DNA from: Halopseudomonas pelagia CL-AP6
GTDB taxonomy: Bacteria; Pseudomonadota; Gammaproteobacteria; Pseudomonadales; Pseudomonadaceae
DNA length: 64,000 nucleotides
NCBI RefSeq assembly: GCF_000410875.1
Contig: NZ_AROI01000006.1
Location: forward strand, 62,001 to 126,000
Direction: 5' to 3'
Positions 43,932 through 52,159 of this stretch are shown one piece after another (positions within the stretch are counted from its first letter, which is position 1; each line of letters starts with the position of its first letter). Made by a program: the position numbers and the translations under genes. The notes below the pieces were generated by a model. That model saw only the letters and a list, made by a program, of their open reading frames with translations, had not been told where the DNA came from and searched no databases.

Positions 43932-45446
43932 ATGCTGGAAACCTACGTCAAGAAGATCCTCAGTTCCCGCGTTTATGATGTCGCAGTGGAAACGCCCATT
44001 CATGCAGCGCCTTTTCTGTCTGAACGCCTGGACAACACCGTGCTGCTCAAGCGCGAGGATCTGCAGCCGGTTTTTTCCTTCAAGATTCGGGGTGCCTACA
44101 ACAAACTGGCACTGCTCTGCGATGAGCAGCGAGCTTGCGGGGTGGTCACTGCTTCGGCGGGTAATCATGCACAAGGTCTGGCCTATGCTGCACGCCATAT
44201 GGGCGTCAAGGCGACCATTGTAATGCCGCGTACGACGCCGGAAATAAAGGTGCGGGCGGTGCGTGCGCGGGGTGCGAAGGTGGTGCTGCACGGCGATGCC
44301 TTTGATGAGGCGTTGGCCTATTCACAAAAGCTGATCAAGGAAAAGGGCCTGGTCTATATCCACCCCTACGATGACCCGGACACCATTGCCGGCCAGGGCA
44401 CTATTGCAATGGAAATTCTGCGTCAGCATCAGGGTAGCCTGGACGCGATATTCGTCCCTGTGGGCGGCGGCGGCCTGATTGCAGGCATTGCTGCCTACGT
44501 CAAATACCTGCGGCCTGAGATTAAAGTGATTGGCGTGGAACCGACAGAGTCGGCGTGCCTGAAGGCCGCGATGGACGCCGGGAGCCGGGTGGTGCTGAGT
44601 CAGGTGGGCCTGTTTGCTGACGGCGTGGCGGTGGCGCAGGTCGGTGAACATACCTTCGAGGTGTGCCGGCATTATGTCGATGAGGTGATTACCGTCTCCA
44701 CCGATGAAATGTGCGCGGCTATCAAGGATATCTACGATGACACCCGTTCGATCTGCGAGCCGGCAGGCTGCCTGGGGGTGGCCGGGATCAAGAAATATGT
44801 GGAACGTGAAGGTTGCAGCGGCAAGGTATTTATCGCGATTGACTCCGGTGCTAACGTCAATTTCGACCGCCTGCGCCATGTGGCCGAGCGTGCCGAAATC
44901 GGCGAGCAGCGAGAAGCCTTGCTGGCGGTGACCATTCCGGAAAAACCGGGCAGTTTCAAGGCGTTTTGCCAGGCCATCGGTAAGCGCGCCATTACAGAAT
45001 TCAACTATCGCTACCACGACGCTAAAGAAGCGCACATTTTTGTCGGCGTGCAGACCCATCCTGAACAGGATCCGCGTAGTGAACTGGTGGCGATGCTCAG
45101 CGGCCAGGGTTTTCCGGTGATGGACCTCACCGATAATGAGCTGGCGAAACTGCATATTCGGCACATGGTCGGCGGGCATTGTGATCAGATCGTTGACGAA
45201 GTGGTCTATCGCTTCGAATTTCCCGAACGCCCGGGTGCGCTGTTTAACTTCCTCAACAAGCTAGGTGGGCGCTGGAATATTTCCATGTTTCACTACCGAA
45301 ATCACGGTGCAGCCTACGGGCGCGTGGTGGTGGGTCTGCAGGTGCCGGTCGCGGAGCGCAGCAAAGTGCCCGAAGCACTGGATGAAATTGGCTATCTTTA
45401 TTGGGATGAAAGCGACAATCCAGCCTATCAATTGTATTTGGGCTAG
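43932..45446 (+). CDS. ilvA: Biosynthetic threonine ammonia-lyase
   Basis: 504 residues, the full length of the allosteric enzyme. It deaminates threonine to 2-oxobutanoate, the first step of isoleucine synthesis. The PLP-lysine is in PVFSFKIRGAYNKLA near residue 55; other motifs are TASAGNHAQGLAYAARHMG near 75 and the phosphate loop PVGGGGLIAGIAAYVK near 177. Two C-terminal ACT-like domains (about 325-415 and 420-500, including EFPERPGALFNFL) give isoleucine/valine control. Its last 4 bases overlap the stop of the opposing GGDEF gene. Confidence 0.96.
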   Translation: MLETYVKKILSSRVYDVAVETPIHAAPFLSERLDNTVLLKREDLQPVFSFKIRGAYNKLALLCDEQRACGVVTASAGNHAQGLAYAARHMGVKATIVMPRTTPEIKVRAVRARGAKVVLHGDAFDEALAYSQKLIKEKGLVYIHPYDDPDTIAGQGTIAMEILRQHQGSLDAIFVPVGGGGLIAGIAAYVKYLRPEIKVIGVEPTESACLKAAMDAGSRVVLSQVGLFADGVAVAQVGEHTFEVCRHYVDEVITVSTDEMCAAIKDIYDDTRSICEPAGCLGVAGIKKYVEREGCSGKVFIAIDSGANVNFDRLRHVAERAEIGEQREALLAVTIPEKPGSFKAFCQAIGKRAITEFNYRYHDAKEAHIFVGVQTHPEQDPRSELVAMLSGQGFPVMDLTDNELAKLHIRHMVGGHCDQIVDEVVYRFEFPERPGALFNFLNKLGGRWNISMFHYRNHGAAYGRVVVGLQVPVAERSKVPEALDEIGYLYWDESDNPAYQLYLG

Positions 45447-47299
45447 TCAGGCCACTCGTCATCGCTAGACATGACGCTCCGATTGCGCCCGGTGGCCTTG
45501 GCCGTATACAGGGCTTTGTCCGCCAGGCTGATCAGACTTTCTGGTCGGTCCTGTTCTGTGGCGGGCAAGCTGGCCGCACCGATGCTCACGGTAAGCCATT
45601 GTTGTTGGCTGGATGGATGCGGGATCTTGAGTTCCTTGACTGCGGCATGCAGGTGCCGGGCTACCTCCGCGCACTGGGCAATATCGGCCCCCGGTAAAAT
45701 GATCGCAAACTCCTCGCCGCCGTAGCGGCATACCGCTTCACCCTCGCGTAACAAGGTGCCCCTCATGGCGTTGGCCAGTTGCTTGAGCGCATCATCCCCG
45801 GCTTGATGTCCCAAGCTGTCGTTGAACGCCTTGAAGTGGTCGACATCCAGCATCAGTAGGCCCAAAGGTCCGGATTGTCTGCGTAGCCGGCGCCACTCGC
45901 GGTTAAGGGCTTCGTCGAAGTAGCGGCGGTTGTACAGGCCGGTCAAGCCATCCTGTTGTGACAGTTCTTGCAGGCGTGCGGCAACTTCCAGTTGTTCGCT
46001 ATTGTTGCGGCCCACGCAAATCAGATAGGCGCGGCCATAGCGGTTCAGATGCTGGACGCTGATTTCAAGCGGTATGCTCTTTCCGTGCCGGGTAGTGACA
46101 TGTTGCTGGTAAATTGAGTTACCGCCCCGTTCGGCCAACTCCCTGAGTTCGGATGACCAAGCCAGAACGTCAGGCATGATGTCTGCGGGGGCTATGGCGA
46201 TAATCTGCCGCAACTCTTCCTCGCTGTAGCCCAGGCTTTTCCAGCATGTACGGTTGAGGTACACCAGTTCCTGCGGATTCATGCCGATGATGAACAAGGC
46301 ATCATGGCTGTAGTTGGTCATGTCCAGCACTAGTTTGAGTTGCGCCTGATTGCGTTGCAGGCTTTCTTCCGTACTTTGCCTGCGGACGATTTCCTGTTGC
46401 AGTTTGCGATTGCTGGCACCCAGGGCTTCAAGGCGTTGGGCGCTGAGCAAGGCCAGCCACAGGGCATAGCAAAGTGAAACGGCGGCGAGCAAGCCACTTA
46501 TTAGGATGAGCAGTGGCAGATGCGTGGTGCTGCTAGCCAGTAAGCTGGAGGTAGGCATGGCGGTAATGTAGAAGCCGGTGTTGCGGCCTAGTTGCACAGG
46601 GCTGCTGACGGTCCAGCCTTGGTCTAGTGTGTCAGCGGTTTTGTGGCTGAATAGAAGTTGGTCTTGTTCATGAAAATCAATGCTCAACTGGTAGTTGCGC
46701 TCTTCGCGCAGTAGCGTGCCCAGCAGTACTTCCACGCGGAAAATACCGAGCAATAAGCCGTCAAAGCTGGTCGGATCATTGGCTCTGCGATATAGCGGGA
46801 TGTAGTAGGCGAGCCCGCGGCCGCCCTGCAGCAATTCAAAGCTATTACTCAGCAACGGTGTCTGGGTGTCGCGTGCTTGTAACAGTATTGGGTAGTTCGG
46901 GTGGGCCGCTGTATAGACAAAATCCACTGCTTCTTCGTTGCCGGCAAGTGGCTCAATCCAGCGCATCCGGTACTGGCTGTCAAGCCACTCTATTGCCTGG
47001 AAGTTGTCGAATCCATCCAGTAGGGCTTGCACATCCTGCTGCCACGCCAATGCTTTGTCGTAGTGTGAGGGCCAGCGCTTGCCGAGTCGTTGCAGTGCTT
47101 GGGCTTGGAGTTCAAAGCGGGTCTGCAATTGCTGGGCAATGGCGTCCGTCTCGAGTTGGAGACGCGCCTTGGATTGATGTTGTTCGGCTCGCAATAACGC
47201 CTGCCAGCCGCTCAGAATGCCAGCGACCAAGATTGCCAGCAGTAGCGAAATGAGCACGCGGGTAACTTGGGGATGGCGGGCAGCGCGTTGGGCAAGCAT
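45443..47299 (-). CDS. CHASE-PAS-GGDEF membrane diguanylate cyclase
   Basis: 618 residues with AGGA 7 bases before the ATG. One N-terminal helix (about 12-32), a periplasmic CHASE-like domain (about 45-250, AIEWLDSQYRMRWIEPL and GRGLAYYIPLYR), a second helix (about 260-290), a PAS domain (about 315-440) and a GGDEF domain (about 450-610). The active site is GGEEF near residue 526. The I-site position reads REGE instead of RxxD, so product inhibition is probably lost. It should sense an extracellular small ligand. Confidence 0.87.
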   Translation of the reverse strand: MLAQRAARHPQVTRVLISLLLAILVAGILSGWQALLRAEQHQSKARLQLETDAIAQQLQTRFELQAQALQRLGKRWPSHYDKALAWQQDVQALLDGFDNFQAIEWLDSQYRMRWIEPLAGNEEAVDFVYTAAHPNYPILLQARDTQTPLLSNSFELLQGGRGLAYYIPLYRRANDPTSFDGLLLGIFRVEVLLGTLLREERNYQLSIDFHEQDQLLFSHKTADTLDQGWTVSSPVQLGRNTGFYITAMPTSSLLASSTTHLPLLILISGLLAAVSLCYALWLALLSAQRLEALGASNRKLQQEIVRRQSTEESLQRNQAQLKLVLDMTNYSHDALFIIGMNPQELVYLNRTCWKSLGYSEEELRQIIAIAPADIMPDVLAWSSELRELAERGGNSIYQQHVTTRHGKSIPLEISVQHLNRYGRAYLICVGRNNSEQLEVAARLQELSQQDGLTGLYNRRYFDEALNREWRRLRRQSGPLGLLMLDVDHFKAFNDSLGHQAGDDALKQLANAMRGTLLREGEAVCRYGGEEFAIILPGADIAQCAEVARHLHAAVKELKIPHPSSQQQWLTVSIGAASLPATEQDRPESLISLADKALYTAKATGRNRSVMSSDDEWPD

Positions 47300-47396
47300 G
47301 AGCTAATCCTGAAAATAGGCCTCAATGATAGCATATCGCCTTACCTTAATCCAGCGAGAATGGGCTCTCCAGAGGATTTGGGTCGTGACGTCTTGG

Positions 47397-48050
47397 TTAT
47401 GACTCGGTTTCCCAGGGGCCGACATCAGCAACGGGTTGCACGCTATCGGTAGCTCGGGTTAGCGGTATGAATTCTCTATCGGTCATGATCGCGTCTAAGG
47501 GGATGTCCCAGGAGGCGACAGGCAGGTCCGCTACTTTCTGGCAGTGGTGGGCGAGTCCTAGCAGGGTAGGGCCGGCCCACACGCTGCGGCGGGCACGGTA
47601 ACTGAGCGTGCGATCATAAAACCCGCCGCCCATCCCCAAGCGGTTGCCCTTGGCGTCAAACCCCACCAGCGGCATCAATATCAAGCCAAGACGCCACGAC
47701 GGCACTTGCTGACGTGGGCAGTAAGCGGGCTCACTGATGCCGAAACGATTGGCCTGCCAGCGCTGCCCCACCGTTAACCGTTGAAAGCGCATTTGCGTGG
47801 CGGGCCAGCGGCTGAGTACGGGCACATAGCAGGTTTTACCCAGACGTTTTGCATGCTTGAGCAGGAGGGCGGGGTCAATTTCTCCGTCATTAGCAAGATA
47901 AAAGGCAATATGCTGGCTACGAATGAATAATGGATGCTGGGCGAGCCGGCGAAATAATTGCTTGCTGGCATGCCGCTGTTGATACGCAGGAAGGGCTCGA
48001 CGAGCGGCGCGTAGCTGGCTACGAAGTGCGCTGCGCGAAGGTAAAGTCAA
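47397..48050 (-). CDS. ygfA: 5-formyltetrahydrofolate cyclo-ligase
   Basis: 217 residues from a TTG at 48050. The enzyme converts 5-formyl-THF to 5,10-methenyl-THF with ATP. Motifs include the N-terminal ALRSQLRAARRALP, the substrate region FYLANDGEIDPALLLKHA near residue 50, and the loop LILMPLVGFDAKGNRLGMGG near 118 (folate/ATP site) followed by GFYDRTL. It lies just downstream of the 6S RNA, the conserved ssrS-ygfA arrangement of gamma-proteobacteria, and may be read from the ssrS promoter. Confidence 0.92.
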   Translation of the reverse strand: MTLPSRSALRSQLRAARRALPAYQQRHASKQLFRRLAQHPLFIRSQHIAFYLANDGEIDPALLLKHAKRLGKTCYVPVLSRWPATQMRFQRLTVGQRWQANRFGISEPAYCPRQQVPSWRLGLILMPLVGFDAKGNRLGMGGGFYDRTLSYRARRSVWAGPTLLGLAHHCQKVADLPVASWDIPLDAIMTDREFIPLTRATDSVQPVADVGPWETES

Positions 48051-48054
48051 GATA

Positions 48055-48232
48055 GAGTCCCCGGAAACGCCGCTGTCGGGTTAGCCCTTGAACCCGAAAG
48101 TTCAAGGTGGGGGACACGGTACTGCCTCAGGCTTTCCGTCATGCGGACATGCGCACTGGCAGCAACGCGTGGCCTCCTTCTACAGGAGTATCGGCTCAGG
48201 GACATCGCCGACTGGCAAGCGTCCCAGGGACA
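48055..48232 (-). ncRNA. ssrS: 6S RNA
   Basis: About 178 nucleotides on the minus strand between zapA and ygfA, the standard location. The 5' segment GTCCCTGAGCCGATA and the 3' segment CACCTTGAAC...GGTTCAAGGGCTA match E. coli and Pseudomonas 6S RNA. The 5' GUCCC can pair with the 3' GGGGAC to close the long rod, and the central open bubble mimics promoter DNA for sigma-70 RNA polymerase. A TATAGT box lies upstream at the expected distance. Ends are estimates. Confidence 0.9.
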
Positions 48233-48238
48233 GTGATG

Positions 48239-48244
48239 ACTATA
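48239..48244 (-). promoter_or_regulatory. -10 box of 6S RNA
   Basis: TATAGT on the minus strand, 7 bases before the estimated 5' end of the 6S RNA; no convincing -35 box was found at 17 bases. Confidence 0.6.
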
Positions 48245-48287
48245 CAGGGTTTTCACTGCGCTTTCATGGCTGATTGGGCTTGGCCGT

Positions 48288-48590
48288 TCAGGGCTGGTGG
48301 CGCGCCAGTGCCTGATCAAGCCGGCTGACCAGGTCATTGATGTGTTTCTGCTGGCTGTCCAGCGTGCTGTCCTGCTGCCGGCTACCGGTCAGCATGTCGT
48401 GGCTGATATTCAGAGCAGCCATCACCGCAATACGCTCAATGCCGATGACCTTTCCGCTATTGCGGATGTCACGCATGGTGGTATCCAGGTGGCGGGCGGC
48501 CTGCTCCAGATTGCTGCGCTCTTCGGGCGGGCAACTGACCCGGTATTCCTTGTCAAGGATGTGCAAAGTGACAGTCAGGGCGGTGCTCAT
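48288..48590 (-). CDS. zapA: Cell division protein ZapA
   Basis: 100 residues. ZapA binds and bundles FtsZ at mid-cell. The N-terminal domain (VTLHILDKEYRVSCPPEERS) and C-terminal coiled coil (QQDSTLDSQQKHINDLVSRL) match the family, with the FtsZ-contact arginine/glutamate segment EERSNLEQAARHLD. Its ATG overlaps the stop of the TIGR02449 gene (ATGA), and the 6S RNA follows on the same strand, as in P. aeruginosa. Confidence 0.93.
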   Translation of the reverse strand: MSTALTVTLHILDKEYRVSCPPEERSNLEQAARHLDTTMRDIRNSGKVIGIERIAVMAALNISHDMLTGSRQQDSTLDSQQKHINDLVSRLDQALARHQP

Positions 48591-48805
48591 GAATCATGCT
48601 CCAGGGATTTGAGACGCGATATCATGGCTTCGACCTTCTGACGGGCCAAATCGTTCTTTTCAATTAACTGTAGTCGTTCTTCGCGCCAGGATTTTTCCTG
48701 GGCGTGCAGATGCCGGTTCTGCACTTGCAGCCGGTCACACAGTTCGATTAGCTGCACCACTTTGAGGGTCAGCGTGTTGATGTCGGGTTCTTCCATTTGC
48801 GCCAT
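48587..48805 (-). CDS. TIGR02449-family coiled-coil protein
   Basis: 72 residues from the ATG at 48805 (GGGA about 7 bases upstream); a second ATG at 48796 is possible. Almost the whole protein is a coiled coil (LTLKVVQLIELCDRLQVQNR, then EERLQLIEKNDLARQKVEAM). It is always found upstream of zapA in Pseudomonas, and by analogy with ZapB may bridge division proteins; that is inference. It is divergent from ygfB. Confidence 0.85.
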   Translation of the reverse strand: MAQMEEPDINTLTLKVVQLIELCDRLQVQNRHLHAQEKSWREERLQLIEKNDLARQKVEAMISRLKSLEHDS

Positions 48806-49007
48806 TCTGTCATCCCGGTGTTGGCCAACTATAGTGGGGCTGTTCGAGGCGGTCAAACAACGGTTCCTGCTCATTTGTGTGCCAGCTCGGTGTCGGCTGG
48901 TAGACTGGACCCTGATGCTGTTGCGCAGTAGATTACACAACAATGGAAACATTTCCTGCAAAGTTATCTGCTTACCCTGCTTACGCTCCCCGAGAGGCCC
49001 CGATATT

Positions 49008-49580
49008 ATGGCTTTGATGCCTGCCGTGTTTGATTTCGACCGTTACGTTCAGCTGTTCAATGATCTGGGCGCGGCGGGCTTCCCCGCCGAACTGCACGGC
49101 CACCTGGTGGGCCGGCTCTCTGCGGGTGCGCGCTATGACCACGGCACTTGGCTGAATGTCGCCGCTGAGCTGCTGGATGCCCGCGGCACATTGTCCGAGG
49201 CGGGCAAGGTTCAGCTGATTCAGTTATATGATGCGAGTATGGCCGAGTTGGCTGGCAGCGGGTTCGAGGTAACACTGCTGCTACCGGATGACAGTGCCAC
49301 AGTGGATCATCGCACCCAGGCGTTGGGTCAATGGTGTGAGGGCTTTCTAGGTGGTTTCGGCTTGGTTGAACGCCAAGGCGAACTGAGCGAAGAGGCCGAC
49401 AGCGCCTTGCATGACTTCGCGGCGATCGCCCAGGTGCAGACTGATTTGGAGGAGTCCGAGGCCAACGAGGTCGATTTCATGGAGGTGATGGAGTACGTGC
49501 GCATGGCGGTGCTGATGATTTTCAGCGAGTGTCAACCGGCGGCAGATAAGCAGCCCCAGCCGCCAGCCTCGCTGCATTGA
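49008..49580 (+). CDS. ygfB: UPF0149 family protein (YgfB)
   Basis: 190 residues from the ATG at 49008; longer upstream frames run over the divergent gene. All-helical UPF0149 fold with GHLVGRLSAGARYD near residue 25, ALGQWCEGFLGGFGL near 105 and the acidic EVDFMEVMEYVRMAVL near 155. In P. aeruginosa, YgfB is reported to repress the AlpA-AmpDh3 route and raise beta-lactam resistance. It heads the ygfB-pepP-ubiH-ubiI operon, with short spacers. Confidence 0.92.
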   Translation: MALMPAVFDFDRYVQLFNDLGAAGFPAELHGHLVGRLSAGARYDHGTWLNVAAELLDARGTLSEAGKVQLIQLYDASMAELAGSGFEVTLLLPDDSATVDHRTQALGQWCEGFLGGFGLVERQGELSEEADSALHDFAAIAQVQTDLEESEANEVDFMEVMEYVRMAVLMIFSECQPAADKQPQPPASLH

Positions 49581-49631
49581 TGCGGTGATAGGCATCGCGC
49601 TACGTAGTTAATCCCTAATCACGAGGTAAGC

Positions 49632-50972
49632 ATGCATATATCCAGGCAAGAATACGCACGTCGACGCAAGGCTCTGATGGCCCAGATGGAGCCTAATAGT
49701 ATTGCGGTATTGCCGGCGGCGCAGGTGTATGTGCGCAATCGTGATGTCGAACATCAGTATCGGCAGGACAGTGATTTTCAGTATCTCACCGGCTTTCCCG
49801 AGCCGGAGGCGGTCGCCGTGCTGATTCCAGGCCGCGAACATGGTGAATATGTGCTGTTTTGTCGGGAGAAGGACAAGGAGCGCGAACTCTGGGACGGTTA
49901 CCGTGCCGGCCAGGAGGGGGCGGTGAGTGAGTATGCCGCCGATGACGCCTTTCCCATCACGGACGTGGACGATATTTTGCCGGGTCTGATCGAGGGCCGC
50001 GAGCGCGTCTATTACGCGATGGGTGCCAATCAGGACTTTGATCGACGCTTGACCAACTGGATCAACGTGATTCGTAGCAAGGCGCGGCTTGGCGCGACGC
50101 CGCCCAATGAGTTCGTTGCACTGGATCACCTGTTGCACGATATGCGCTTGTACAAGAGCGCGGCTGAAATCAAGGTCATGCAGGCGGCAGCTGAGATTTC
50201 AGCCCAGGCGCATGTCCGCGCAATGCAGGTTTGCCGTCCTGGTGCTTATGAGTATCAGCTTGAAGCTGAGCTGCAGCATACCTTTATGCGCCATGGCAGT
50301 CGTTCGCCGGCCTATTCTTCTATCGTCGCGGCAGGGCGCAATGGCTGCATTCTCCATTACACCGAAAATACCAGTCAGATTCGCGATGGCGATCTGATTC
50401 TGATCGACGCTGGCTGTGAGCTTGACTGCTACGCCAGCGACATTACCCGCACCTTTCCCGCCAACGGTCGATTCAGTACCGAGCAGCGCGCCATCTACGA
50501 CATTGTACTGGCTGCCCAGCAGGCGGCGTTCGAGGTCATTGCCCCGGGCCGGCACTGGAACGAATCGCATGAGGCTACCGTACGCGTCATTACTGCGGGG
50601 CTTCTGCAACTGGGTCTGCTCAAGGGTGATTTGGAAGAACTGATTGCCAATGAGACCTACAAGCGGTTTTACATGCACCGTGCCGGCCATTGGCTGGGCA
50701 TGGATGTGCATGATGTCGGCGATTACCGTGTTGGCGGTGAGTGGCGCGAGCTGGAGCAGGGGATGGTGATGACCGTGGAGCCAGGCATTTATATTGCCCC
50801 GGATGATGATAGCGTGCCGCGCAAGTGGCGGGGTATCGGCATACGTATCGAAGATGATGTGGTCGTCACGCGCTCTGGCTGCGACATTCTCAGCGGCGGG
50901 GTACCCAAGGATGCAGATGAAATTGAAGCCTTGATGGCCGAAGCGCGGCAAGATGTTGGAGCGCTTGCGTGA
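49632..50972 (+). CDS. pepP: Xaa-Pro aminopeptidase P
   Basis: 446 residues. It removes N-terminal residues preceding proline and is a dinuclear manganese enzyme with the pita-bread fold. Metal ligands are visible in IDAGCELDCYASDITRTFP (two Asp) near residue 257, HRAGHWLGMDVHDVGDY (His) near 350, TVEPGIYI (Glu) near 380 and GIGIRIEDDVVVT (Glu) near 400. The ATG has GAGG 6 bases upstream. Its stop overlaps the GTG of ubiH, the conserved pepP-ubiH arrangement. Confidence 0.96.
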   Translation: MHISRQEYARRRKALMAQMEPNSIAVLPAAQVYVRNRDVEHQYRQDSDFQYLTGFPEPEAVAVLIPGREHGEYVLFCREKDKERELWDGYRAGQEGAVSEYAADDAFPITDVDDILPGLIEGRERVYYAMGANQDFDRRLTNWINVIRSKARLGATPPNEFVALDHLLHDMRLYKSAAEIKVMQAAAEISAQAHVRAMQVCRPGAYEYQLEAELQHTFMRHGSRSPAYSSIVAAGRNGCILHYTENTSQIRDGDLILIDAGCELDCYASDITRTFPANGRFSTEQRAIYDIVLAAQQAAFEVIAPGRHWNESHEATVRVITAGLLQLGLLKGDLEELIANETYKRFYMHRAGHWLGMDVHDVGDYRVGGEWRELEQGMVMTVEPGIYIAPDDDSVPRKWRGIGIRIEDDVVVTRSGCDILSGGVPKDADEIEALMAEARQDVGALA

Positions 50973-52159
50973 GCAGTCAGTTGAGTATCGTTGGTGGCGG
51001 CATGGTGGGCGCATGCCTGGCGCTGGCATTGCAGCCGTTTGCTCGGCAGGCCGGCTGGCGAATCAGGCTGGTCGAAGCGCACCCCCCCGGTGACAAGTTG
51101 CAGACCAGCTACGATGCTCGTGCTACCGCGCTGTCGCATGGTAGTCGGTTGCTGCTGGAGCGGCTTGGTGTATGGCAGGCTCTGGCTCAAGGCGCGGAGC
51201 CGATTCGGCATATTCATGTGTCGGATCGCGGTCATCCCGGCATCACGCGGCTGGATGCGCACCAGGAAGGTGTGCCTGCGCTGGGTTATGTGGTTGAAAA
51301 TGCGTTGCTTGGCCAGGTGCTGCTCAGTGCCCTGGACCGGGAGGTAGTTGAATGGCTAGCGCCAGCGCGGGTTGTCAGGCTGCAGGCGCAGGTGGGCGGT
51401 TACGCGCTGGACATCGAACAACAGGGGCAGCTAAGCCAGCTGGAAACCGATCTACTGGTGCTGGCTGACGGTGGTCGTTCGGGTTTGCTTGATCAACTGG
51501 GGGTGCACCGCGAGGTCAAGCCTTATGGACAGGCGGCGATTATTGCCAATGTGAGTTCGGCCGAGGGGCATAACTCGGTCGCCTACGAGCGCTTTACCCA
51601 GTCAGGTCCGTTAGCCTTGCTGCCCCTCTCGAGCAAGCGCAGTGCGCTGGTCTGGACGCTGCCGGAAGATCAGGCGGCCGAGGTCGCCGCGTTGCCGGAT
51701 CCGCTGTTTCTGGCGCGGCTGCAGGAAGCGTTCGGCTACCGTATGGGTGCGCTGACGCAAGTCGGCGCGCGTGCCTGTTACCCGCTGCAGCTGATTGAGG
51801 CGCAGGAGCAGGTGCGGCCGCATCTGGTAGTACTGGGTAACGCCGCGCACAGCCTGCATCCGATCGCCGGGCAGGGCTTCAATCTGTCGCTGCGCGACAC
51901 GCTGGCGCTGGCAGATACGCTGATTGCAGCGGGTCGGCAGCAGCGTCTGCCTGGTGATCTGGCGGTCTTGCAGGAGTACCTGCAGAGGCAGCAGCGCGAC
52001 CAGCGCCAGACGGTTGCTTTTAGCGATTATCTGACTCGGTTGTTCAGCAACTCTCAGCCATTGCTGACTATAGGGCGTAATCTTGGGCTGTTGGGCCTGG
52101 ACCTGCTACCGCCCGCGCGGCGACTGTTTGCCCGGCAGGCCATGGGCTTGAAAGCATGA
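50969..52159 (+). CDS. ubiH: Ubiquinone hydroxylase UbiH
   Basis: 396 residues from a GTG overlapping the pepP stop. FAD-dependent aromatic hydroxylase that adds a ring hydroxyl in ubiquinone synthesis. The N-terminal dinucleotide loop is SIVGGGMVGACLALAL, with ADGGRSGL near residue 168 and the second FAD motif VLGNAAHSLHPIAGQGFNLS near 288. Position next to pepP marks it as UbiH rather than UbiF. Its stop overlaps the ATG of the next hydroxylase. Confidence 0.94.
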   Translation: MSSQLSIVGGGMVGACLALALQPFARQAGWRIRLVEAHPPGDKLQTSYDARATALSHGSRLLLERLGVWQALAQGAEPIRHIHVSDRGHPGITRLDAHQEGVPALGYVVENALLGQVLLSALDREVVEWLAPARVVRLQAQVGGYALDIEQQGQLSQLETDLLVLADGGRSGLLDQLGVHREVKPYGQAAIIANVSSAEGHNSVAYERFTQSGPLALLPLSSKRSALVWTLPEDQAAEVAALPDPLFLARLQEAFGYRMGALTQVGARACYPLQLIEAQEQVRPHLVVLGNAAHSLHPIAGQGFNLSLRDTLALADTLIAAGRQQRLPGDLAVLQEYLQRQQRDQRQTVAFSDYLTRLFSNSQPLLTIGRNLGLLGLDLLPPARRLFARQAMGLKA

